Shown: positions 18,915 to 25,933 of the stretch, one piece after another
Layout of the letters: the number at the start of each line of letters is the position of its first letter
How positions within the stretch are numbered: position 1 is the first letter of the stretch
From: Shewanella corallii
Lineage (GTDB): Bacteria > Pseudomonadota > Gammaproteobacteria > Enterobacterales > Shewanellaceae
Assembly (NCBI RefSeq): GCF_023349125.1
Contig: NZ_JAKIKT010000001.1
Location: 1,116,001 to 1,180,000, forward strand
Length of the DNA stretch: 64,000 nucleotides
Direction of reading: 5' to 3'
Position numbers and translations under genes: made by a program
Notes under the pieces: model-generated
The model's input: the letters and a program-made list of their open reading frames with translations, nothing else
Database searches by the model: none
Told to the model about the DNA's origin: nothing

Positions 18915-18987
18915 GTTGCGTTGTTAAACCCAGCAAGCCTCCCCGGGGACTGTGGAAAAGTAAGCTGGCGCGGACCCTGTGTTGCCC

Positions 18988-19278
18988 CTATAAAGTGACA
19001 TCTATACCTTCATCCTCCCATCCGGGAGGTGTTTTCCCTTCCAGCAGATATATAAAGGCCAATAGTTCAGCCACGACCCGATATATTTCCTCCGGAATTG
19101 CTGTTCCCTCGTCCAGCATCGACAGGTATTCGCACAGGTAGGGATCTTCATGAATTGGGATTCCTGCTTGCTTACCCAGGGCGATCAGTGACTCTGCATT
19201 AACGCCTTTTCCTTTGGCTAATAGAATAGGGGCGCCTATACCTTCGTAGTGGAGTGCTGTTGCCTTTTTTATTGTCAT
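18988..19278 (-). CDS. Free-standing FlhB C-terminal-domain homologue (FhlB/EscU family)
   Basis: A 96-aa protein resembling only the cytoplasmic C-terminal part of FlhB: ALHYEGIGAPILLAKGKG, GIPIHEDPYLCEYLSMLDEG and AIPEEIYRVVAELLAFIYLL. No membrane helices and no NPxH autocleavage site precede it. Such proteins can partly replace the FlhB C-terminal fragment in export switching in other bacteria. It ends four bases from the FliK-like gene upstream, with which it probably forms a two-gene unit on the minus strand. Confidence 0.85.
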   Translation of the reverse strand: MTIKKATALHYEGIGAPILLAKGKGVNAESLIALGKQAGIPIHEDPYLCEYLSMLDEGTAIPEEIYRVVAELLAFIYLLEGKTPPGWEDEGIDVTL

Positions 19279-19281
19279 TAT

Positions 19282-20538
19282 CTATTTCGCCTCGTCGGTG
19301 TCACTGAAATGGCCGTCTGTCTCGTTGATAACGGCCTGTAATGGTGCCAGTTGAAACCCAAGGCGAGTCAACCTGGAGCAGATAGCTGGGAAAAACGTGT
19401 GGGCTTTTGCTACCCACTCCTCGCTTGGCAAGCTGAGTTTAATTGTCAGTCGTTGCAGCTGATTTGATATATCGGCGATCACAGGCCCTTTTTCTGACAT
19501 CAATGAAAGCTTGAGCTGCCAGCCGCTTTCGGCGAGAGAGGAGTTACTCCCGGGGCTCTGATGATATGTTTGTACGGTTAACTGAGATAACCGAACTTCC
19601 CCCGAGCCTTTTTCGCTTTGATAAGGCAGCAACCACTCGTGCTTTCCAGCGTTATGGCTATGGTTTCTCAGCTGGATGCTTTGCAAGGCTGTGAACAGGT
19701 CTGCCACTGAGGAGAGGCTGTTTGTACTGCGTTGTAAGGGCTCACTTTGTCGATATCGCTTGCTGATATTGGATGATTGCCTGCCGAGTAATGAGAGCAG
19801 CAAGCTGGCCAGAGGCGAAGCGCTTGCAGGTTGCTGACTGTTGAACTCGAGAAGGTGCGCTTTAATTAGTGCAGGGTTAAATAACTGCAGCAAGGTCGGC
19901 AAGGGGGAAAGCGAAAGCTGGGATTGACGGTCTGAATGATACAGGTAAGCGAGAGAGCGAAGGATAAGCTCTGAAGATGAGCATTGTACGGCTGGCTTTA
20001 TGATGCCCAATGAAGAAGGTTTTTCTATTGTATTTAATTGCTGTCCTGAGCCATGCAGTCGGGTCACCTTTCCCTGGAGGATGGCTGGATAAAGGAAAAT
20101 CTTTGTAGTACTGCTGTTTTCGAGGCGAGCGAAAATAACCGGGTCGCCTTGCAAAAGGTGCGGCAGTGACAGACGCAATGTTCCCAGTTCTATTTTCCCT
20201 TGCTCTGTTCTTAGCTGAAGGTAATCCGATGGCTTAATGCTGTGCTGGATAGCAGCCAATTGCCTGGGGGACAGAGTGAGCTGTTCACCCGCTCCAAGAC
20301 GGTAAAGCACTGCTTGTTCACCCAAGAAACCAAGCAACATGTTGGATTGGGGAAGCGGCGTTTTAGACAGATATTGAACACCGCCGCTCATCACTGTATG
20401 AGGGCCGATCCTGACAGCAGTTTGCCAACCAGTTGACTCGCTCACGGCATTTCTAGGCGAGCTTAAGGGTGTTATTGCATTTTCAGGGGATTTGACTGTA
20501 TTGAGCATGTCTGATCCCATATTCGACTGAATAGACAC
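19282..20538 (-). CDS. FliK-like protein, putative partner of the FlhB-domain protein
   Basis: A 418-aa protein with Ser/Gln/Leu-rich composition. Its C-terminal 110 residues (WQLKLSLMSEKGPVIADISN, LTIKLSLPSEEWVAKAHTFF, LTRLGFQLAPLQAVI) have the pattern of the FliK hook-length domain. This is a pattern match, not a confirmed family assignment. It lies three bases upstream of the FlhB-domain gene, and FliK acts on FlhB, which supports the idea. The start may be GTG 20538 or ATG 20520; no clear ribosome binding site decides. Confidence 0.6.
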   Translation of the reverse strand: MSIQSNMGSDMLNTVKSPENAITPLSSPRNAVSESTGWQTAVRIGPHTVMSGGVQYLSKTPLPQSNMLLGFLGEQAVLYRLGAGEQLTLSPRQLAAIQHSIKPSDYLQLRTEQGKIELGTLRLSLPHLLQGDPVIFARLENSSTTKIFLYPAILQGKVTRLHGSGQQLNTIEKPSSLGIIKPAVQCSSSELILRSLAYLYHSDRQSQLSLSPLPTLLQLFNPALIKAHLLEFNSQQPASASPLASLLLSLLGRQSSNISKRYRQSEPLQRSTNSLSSVADLFTALQSIQLRNHSHNAGKHEWLLPYQSEKGSGEVRLSQLTVQTYHQSPGSNSSLAESGWQLKLSLMSEKGPVIADISNQLQRLTIKLSLPSEEWVAKAHTFFPAICSRLTRLGFQLAPLQAVINETDGHFSDTDEAK

Positions 20539-20757
20539 TATTATTCACAAATAAAAATTGATTCTGTTTTCACAGTCAGTATCCTTTCCCGGCTAAGGCT
20601 ATTTTAACCCTTGGAGCGATATTTGACTCTGCAGAGCGTCGCCACAGGGGAAAAGGGCACATATACAAAAGCGATAAAAAGCGCTTATGGACTTATCGTC
20701 ATCTGCGCCGGAATACTTTAGGGCGATACTCTGTTCCGGTGACAACAAGAGAGAAAT

Positions 20758-21528
20758 ATGAAATATCAGCTGATATTTATGGTGCTTTTCGCCGGACTAG
20801 GGTCTGGCTGGGCGTCAGCGCAGGAGCAGGAAAGCTCCACTACCGATACCATTGAAGTGGTTTACGATGATCCCAGAGACCCATTGGAAGGTTTTAACCG
20901 CGCCATGTGGGACTTCAACTATGACTATCTGGACAGGTATATCGCCAAGCCTGTTGCTCATACCTACAAGGACTATGTGCCGGATCCGGTTAAGCTGGGC
21001 CTGATCAACTTTGTGTACAACCTGGAGGAGCCCTCCAGCCTGGTAAACAACACGCTTCAGGGTAAGTGGGGCTATGCGGCCAACGCCGGTGGTCGATTTG
21101 TAGTTAATACCACCATAGGTCTGGCCGGGCTTATTGACGTCGCCGACATGATGGGACTGCAGCGTAAGCAGGATGACTTTAATGAAGTACTTGGTTACTA
21201 CGGTGTGCCTAATGGTCCCTATGTGATGGCTCCTGTATTGGGTCCTTATGTTACCCGTGAAATCGCGACAGATTGGGTGGATGATCTATACTTTCCTTTG
21301 TCGGAATTGACCTTTATTCAATCGGCATTGAAATGGGGTATTAAAAGTCTGCATGCACGAGCAGATGCTATCGATCAGGAGCGTTTGATTGACAACTCGC
21401 TGGATCCCTATACCTTTGTAAAGAATGCTTATTTTCAACATATGGATTATAAGGTTTATGACGGCAATGTCCCTGTAACTCAGGACGATGACGAATTGCT
21501 GGATGAATACTTAGACGAGCTGGATTAA
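20758..21528 (+). CDS. mlaA: MlaA/VacJ family phospholipid-trafficking protein
   Basis: A 256-aa MlaA-family protein: DPLEGFNRAMWDFNYDYLDR, NLEEPSSLVNNTLQGKW, GRFVVNTTIGLAGLIDVAD and NGPYVMAPVLGPY are hallmark segments. MlaA removes misplaced phospholipids from the outer leaflet of the outer membrane, together with a porin and the MlaC-MlaBDEF system. The N-terminus is a signal sequence (cut expected near ASA|QEQ) but shows no lipobox cysteine, unlike the E. coli lipoprotein. It is preceded by GAGAG and followed 42 bases later by the regulator gene. Confidence 0.93.
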   Translation: MKYQLIFMVLFAGLGSGWASAQEQESSTTDTIEVVYDDPRDPLEGFNRAMWDFNYDYLDRYIAKPVAHTYKDYVPDPVKLGLINFVYNLEEPSSLVNNTLQGKWGYAANAGGRFVVNTTIGLAGLIDVADMMGLQRKQDDFNEVLGYYGVPNGPYVMAPVLGPYVTREIATDWVDDLYFPLSELTFIQSALKWGIKSLHARADAIDQERLIDNSLDPYTFVKNAYFQHMDYKVYDGNVPVTQDDDELLDEYLDELD

Positions 21529-21570
21529 CCCCGACAACAATAAAAGGGTAACCGGCCAGAAGGATCTGAC

Positions 21571-22674
21571 ATGGCGTTACCCGATGTATCCGTGTTGTTG
21601 GTGGAGGACGACCCGGTATTCAGAAAATTAGTCGCAGACTTCCTGCACAGCCGTGGTGCTGCAATAACGGAAGCCTGTGATGGTCAGGATGGCATCGATA
21701 AGTTCCAACGAGCTGATTACGATGTGGTGCTGGCAGACCTCTCCATGCCCAATCTCGGCGGGCTGGACATGCTGAAAGAGATGTCCCGCATTAAGCCCGG
21801 CACTCCCTCTATCGTCATTTCAGGCAATAATGTCATGGCTGATGTTGTTGAGGCATTGAGGATCGGGGCCAATGACTACCTGGTGAAACCTGTGATGGAC
21901 TTGCTGGCTATCGAGCAGGCAATACATCAATGTCTGCAACATAGAATGACGCAACCACTGACTGCCGATCTCGAAATGCTGTCGCATCAGGAGCTGGAGG
22001 ATAACCTAGAACTGCTAGCGCAAAATGCCCAGGCAGCAGGGCAGATTCAAACCCAACTCTTCCCCGAACCTGTTCAAAAATCCGCCCTGGCGGAAGTGTC
22101 CTATACCCTGTTTAAGCAGAGTGAGGTCAGCGCTTACTTCGTTGATTCCGCCATGATTGGCAAGCGCCATATGATGATGTACATGGCGCATTTCAATCCT
22201 GAGGATAACCGCTCCGCATTTGCTTCAGTGTTGCTCAGGAGTTTTATCAATCAAAAACTTAAGGCTCATCGCAACGGTGCTAACAGCGTAGTGCTGGAGC
22301 CATACAATCTGCTTTGTTATCTCAACGATAGATTGGTGAAGTCGGGGTTGGACCTTACAGTCGATATGATTTACCTGGTAGTGGATACAGAGCAACACAG
22401 AGTCGCGATTGCTCAGGCTGGCCAAGGACTAAGATGTTACATCCGCAATTCAGAAGGGATTATGCCTCTGGCGATGCATGACTCATTGCAGTTGGGAATA
22501 CTTGGGTGGGGGAAGCCAAGTTCCCAGTTTCGCAGCCTTGAGATAGGTGAGTCACTCTGTATTGTCAGTCATGCTGCAGAGCATAAAGAAAGGCTTCTTG
22601 GTAACAGGTTCACTGGGTTGACCTATGACTCTGGAGTCAGTGGTGGGGGCTATATTCAACTGTCACTGAACTGA
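21571..22674 (+). CDS. rssB: RssB-like response regulator with PP2C-type output domain
   Basis: A 367-aa protein with an N-terminal receiver (LLVEDDPVFRK, phosphoacceptor in LADLSMPNLGG, conserved Lys in YLVKPVMD), a helical linker (about 125-165) and a C-terminal domain resembling the degenerate phosphatase fold of RssB. RssB delivers the stationary-phase sigma factor RpoS to ClpXP. The domain layout and length fit RssB, but other receiver-PP2C regulators share it. AAGGA upstream supports the start. A bidirectional terminator follows. Confidence 0.72.
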   Translation: MALPDVSVLLVEDDPVFRKLVADFLHSRGAAITEACDGQDGIDKFQRADYDVVLADLSMPNLGGLDMLKEMSRIKPGTPSIVISGNNVMADVVEALRIGANDYLVKPVMDLLAIEQAIHQCLQHRMTQPLTADLEMLSHQELEDNLELLAQNAQAAGQIQTQLFPEPVQKSALAEVSYTLFKQSEVSAYFVDSAMIGKRHMMMYMAHFNPEDNRSAFASVLLRSFINQKLKAHRNGANSVVLEPYNLLCYLNDRLVKSGLDLTVDMIYLVVDTEQHRVAIAQAGQGLRCYIRNSEGIMPLAMHDSLQLGILGWGKPSSQFRSLEIGESLCIVSHAAEHKERLLGNRFTGLTYDSGVSGGGYIQLSLN

Positions 22675-22723
22675 TTTTTCGTTGGTCGCCACAAGGCAGA
22701 TTCAATTGCCATTGAACCAATAG

Positions 22724-22750
22724 AAAACGCCTCGATGAGAGGCGTTTTTT
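22724..22750. terminator. Bidirectional intrinsic terminator
   Basis: A 10-bp perfect stem AAAACGCCTC / GAGGCGTTTT with a 5-base loop and T tracts on both strands. It separates the convergent rssB-like and peptide-transporter genes. Confidence 0.9.
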
Positions 22751-22772
22751 AATTCAGAAACGAACCGCCAAA

Positions 22773-24296
22773 TTAAGCTTTAGGAGCGTCTTTAATAATG
22801 GCTTCGTGCTCACCGGTTACAGCGATCTCTTCTTCCAGTGCTTCTTCTTCGTTTTTATGGTGGCTTTCTTCAGCACCATGCATCCAATCAACCAGCTTAT
22901 CAGCCATGAAGTACAGCAGGACTGCAGAAACTGTTGCCGTGATTGCGATACCAGAGAAGATAGCCATGGCGTTTGCCAGCTGGTCTTCCTGAGAACCACC
23001 GCTGCCAATCAGAGAGCCAACCAGACCAGCGACTTTGTTTGCGGCCGCAATAAACAGGAACCAGGCACCCATCATCAGCGAGGCGATACGCAGCGGAGCC
23101 AGTTTGGTCACCATGGACAGACCGATTGGAGACAGACACAGTTCACCCATGGTGTGGAAGAAGTATGCACCTACCAACCACCACATGCTTGACTTGTTGG
23201 TTGGGTCACCATCCATTTCAACTACGGCGCCCATCATAAATACAAAGCCCACAGCCAGCAGAAACAGACCCATGGCAAACTTCACTGGGGAGTTAGGCTC
23301 TTTGCTGCCCATGCGCACCCAGATGGACGCGATAACAGGAGCAAACAGTACGATGAAGATAGCATTCAGGGACTGGAAGTAAGTGGTTGGAACTTCCCAG
23401 CTGCCAATGTAGCGGTCGGTAAAGTCATTGGTAAACAGGTTCATCAGACCACCGGCCTGCTCGAAGCCAGCCCAGAAGATGATGGTGAACAAGCCCATGA
23501 CCATGATGACTTTAATACGGTCACGCTCTTCTTTGGTCAGAGGCTCTTTGCGGACTTCTCCACGTTCGGCAGCACGCTCTTTTTCCAGCTTGGCTGCTGG
23601 CACAGTACCAATGTCACCCAATAATTTCTGGGCGAACAGGAACTGGATAATCAGCGAAAGCACCATACCAATACCAGCACAGAAGAAACCAGCCTGCCAG
23701 TTGTTCACGAAGATCTCTTCGCCATTAACGATTTCAGTATGACCGAAGTGAGTGTAGGCCCATGCAACAACGAAGCCGGACAATGCCGCACCCAGGTTAA
23801 TCCCCATGTAGAAGATGGTGAATGCACCGTCACGGCGATGGTCGCCTTCTTCATACAGGTCACCCACCATGGTGGAGATGTTTGGCTTAAACAAGCCGTT
23901 ACCCAGGATCAGAATACCCAGGCCGATATAAAATACTGTAGTCTCAAGACCCGGAACCCAGGCGTGCGGGGCGGCCAGAGTGAACTGGCCAATGGCCATC
24001 AGTGCACCACCCAGATAAATAGCTTTACGCTGACCCAGATAGTTATCGGCCAACCAACCACCAATCAGGGGGGTCAAATATACCAGTGCGGTAAAAGTAC
24101 CGTAGAGGGAAAGGGCATCTGCCTGGGTCCAACCCAGACCACCACCACCTTGATTTTGAACCTGATCAACCAGATACAGTACCAGAATGGCACGCATCGC
24201 GTAGTAACTGAATCGTTCCCATAGCTCAGTTGTAAACAACAGGAACAATCCCTTAGGGTGACCCAATACAGTCCCCTGGGGTTTTGCTGCGCTCAT
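22773..24296 (-). CDS. POT-family proton-coupled di/tripeptide transporter
   Basis: A 507-aa membrane protein of the PTR2/POT family. The N-terminal motif ELWERFSYYAMRAILVLYL contains the ExxERFxYY proton-coupling motif. The segment around GGWLADNYLGQRKAIYLGG and the substrate-binding segment GLFKPNISTMVGDLY are also visible. About 14 membrane helices are expected. It resembles DtpA/DtpB-type permeases importing small peptides; exact substrate range cannot be read. The C-terminal tail is acidic. It faces the rssB-like gene across a terminator. Confidence 0.93.
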   Translation of the reverse strand: MSAAKPQGTVLGHPKGLFLLFTTELWERFSYYAMRAILVLYLVDQVQNQGGGGLGWTQADALSLYGTFTALVYLTPLIGGWLADNYLGQRKAIYLGGALMAIGQFTLAAPHAWVPGLETTVFYIGLGILILGNGLFKPNISTMVGDLYEEGDHRRDGAFTIFYMGINLGAALSGFVVAWAYTHFGHTEIVNGEEIFVNNWQAGFFCAGIGMVLSLIIQFLFAQKLLGDIGTVPAAKLEKERAAERGEVRKEPLTKEERDRIKVIMVMGLFTIIFWAGFEQAGGLMNLFTNDFTDRYIGSWEVPTTYFQSLNAIFIVLFAPVIASIWVRMGSKEPNSPVKFAMGLFLLAVGFVFMMGAVVEMDGDPTNKSSMWWLVGAYFFHTMGELCLSPIGLSMVTKLAPLRIASLMMGAWFLFIAAANKVAGLVGSLIGSGGSQEDQLANAMAIFSGIAITATVSAVLLYFMADKLVDWMHGAEESHHKNEEEALEEEIAVTGEHEAIIKDAPKA

Positions 24297-24740
24297 TAAA
24301 ACTCCACCTTCAGCTTGTGTACGTCTGACCGGCTACATTGGCCGTCAGAATTTATCGGCAAACTGACTTTTCCACGACAGCAACGACAAATGTCAGGTCT
24401 GGGTTGCTACCACCAAAAAGGCAATTCACTGGACTTTTTTATAGTTGTCGGCATCGAAATGCCCAAAATGCCCAGTTTATATACCCTTTAAGCAGGGTAG
24501 AAGTCAACGAAAGAGGGTGTTTGGCTGATGTTTATCTTGACCTGAACGTACCGGTCAATTTGAACGAATCAAAGGTGTGCTACTGAGACTTTTGCGTTAC
24601 AGGATTAACCAAATTGATACAAGGTGATACAAAGTGACCAGCCGGTTAATGGATGCTTTTAAATAGGTCTGCATTTTAGTACTATTCATGGCGGCAAATG
24701 GATTGCTGAGCCCATCTTATTGATACCGTGAGAGTTGCAA
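24297..24740. other. Intergenic region between the peptide transporter and rfaH
   Basis: These 444 bases separate two divergent genes and must hold both promoters. I see no convincing promoter or operator. A short open frame on the plus strand (24338-24586) has no recognisable family and atypical composition, and is not called as a gene. Confidence 0.5.
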
Positions 24741-25283
24741 ATGAATGCCTGGTACCTGCTGTACTGTAAGCCCAAGAATGAAATACGGGCACAACAAAAT
24801 CTGAATTTGCAACATATCCAGACTTATCTTCCTATGGTTCGACAAAAACGAACCCTGCGAGGTAAAGAAGTCGTCGAGTCTGTGCCTCTATTCCCCAATT
24901 ATATTTTCGCCCGATTTGATCCTGCGGTGACCAGTGTCGCCCGTATTAAATCAACCCGAGGTGTCGCCAGTATTATCGATTGCCGTGAGCAGATGACACC
25001 CTTGTGCCACCTGGTTTTTGCGTTGCGCAGGCAGGAAAAAGCACTGGGGATCCTTAATGAGGATGGTATGCCACTGGAAGAGATAGCGACAGATCTTGAT
25101 GTTGAAATACCTGAGTTCCAGCCTGGTGAAAAAGTGAAATTCAAAGATGGTCCTTTTGCAGCCCTTGAAGGAGTGTTTGAGCAAAAGAGTGGCGACAAAA
25201 GGTGCATGGTATTGCTGCAGGTTCTGGGGAAATTGCAGTCAACAAAGGTATCGATTGAGCAACTGGTCAGAGTAGAGGTTTGA
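24741..25283 (+). CDS. rfaH: Transcription antiterminator RfaH (NusG paralogue)
   Basis: A 180-aa protein with NGN domain (WYLLYCKPKNEIRAQQNL, LFPNYIFARFDP, STRGVASIIDC) and a C-terminal KOW-type domain. The Cys/Lys pattern of the first strand and the absence of NusG-type length favour RfaH. The ATG at 24741 follows GTGAGAG. RfaH is recruited to RNA polymerase paused at an ops element and suppresses Rho termination in long polysaccharide operons. A perfect ops lies 392 bp downstream in front of exactly such an operon. Confidence 0.93.
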   Translation: MNAWYLLYCKPKNEIRAQQNLNLQHIQTYLPMVRQKRTLRGKEVVESVPLFPNYIFARFDPAVTSVARIKSTRGVASIIDCREQMTPLCHLVFALRRQEKALGILNEDGMPLEEIATDLDVEIPEFQPGEKVKFKDGPFAALEGVFEQKSGDKRCMVLLQVLGKLQSTKVSIEQLVRVEV

Positions 25284-25482
25284 GATATCCCCTTTTGTGC
25301 GTGTAAGACATTTGCCATAGCTGACCTCGTTCATTTCGAGTTCAGTTAAATAAATAAAGAATAAATTCGCGGAAATTGTGACTGGGTGGCGAATAACTGA
25401 CTAAACAGAGTTCCAACCAGAGACATTACGCACGATAAAAAATGTGTTGGTTACTCATTGGTCACCATCAAAAAACAGAGCC

Positions 25483-25491
25483 TGTTATAAT
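25483..25491 (+). promoter_or_regulatory. Extended -10 promoter for the polysaccharide operon
   Basis: TGTTATAAT gives a consensus -10 (TATAAT, 25486-25491) with the TGn extension. No good -35 hexamer sits at 17 bases, which is acceptable for extended -10 promoters. Transcription would begin near 25498 and include the ops site in the leader. Confidence 0.55.
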
Positions 25492-25674
25492 GCGTCGCTT
25501 AAATTTTGGGGCTTGGGAGTGAATCAAGCTCTTGAGTGACGTTAAGCGCTTTGAAATTTGCGCGGGGAAGGCGAGTTGTTTACGAATAGCTATTGCAACG
25601 AGTAGGTATTCGTAAGTTACTAAAAATTAGATGTTTAGAGGAATCTAAGGGCAATTTGGAGGCCGTAATCCATG

Positions 25675-25686
25675 GGCGGTAGCGTG
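25675..25686 (+). promoter_or_regulatory. ops element (RfaH recruitment site)
   Basis: GGCGGTAGCGTG is identical over 12 bases to the E. coli ops consensus. It lies inside the predicted leader, on the coding strand of the operon, and just downstream of rfaH itself. RfaH is known to bind the ops-paused elongation complex through the non-template strand, so the whole operon is predicted to be RfaH-dependent. Confidence 0.9.
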
Positions 25687-25823
25687 TCTAAAATGCTATG
25701 AATGAACAGTTTCTGTTCATTTACGAAAGCCGACCCCCCGGGGCCGCCACGCGGGTTGGTAGTGCGTCTAAAGCCTTAACCAGGCTTGAGTACTTGCCTC
25801 AATCAGCAGTGAAACATGCTCTG

Positions 25824-25858
25824 CTAGAACCTAGAACCTAGAACCTAGAACCTAGAAC
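25824..25858 (+). repeat. Tandem heptamer array (CTAGAAC) x5
   Basis: Five perfect head-to-tail copies of the 7-bp unit CTAGAAC occupy 35 bases, ending 75 bases before the start of the export gene. A related 12-copy array (CTAGCAC) lies at 32789-32872, and single copies flank the four-helix-bundle gene remnant at 28.8-29.2 kb. Confidence 0.97.
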
Positions 25859-25933
25859 CAAATTCTGCTCATCCCTTGAGCATTCAAAATAATTCCAATC
25901 GTTAATCTTGTTGTTTTTGCCACGGAGAGACCG

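Larger units (their letters stand above)
25284..25933. other. Long promoter and leader region of the polysaccharide operon
   Basis: These 650 bases contain no gene. They hold an extended -10 promoter (25483-25491), a 9-bp hairpin with an 18-base loop (TTACGAATA 25580-25588 with TATTCGTAA 25607-25615), and the ops element (25675-25686). Further on are a near-perfect hairpin (25699-25723), a degenerate second ops-like site (25753-25770), a 6-bp hairpin (25771-25787) and five tandem heptamers (25824-25858). The predicted transcript leader is about 430 nt. Confidence 0.7.

Noticed and set aside
24338-24586. Plus-strand open frame of 82 codons between the peptide transporter and rfaH
   Set aside because: No recognisable family, and it spans what must be the divergent promoter region.
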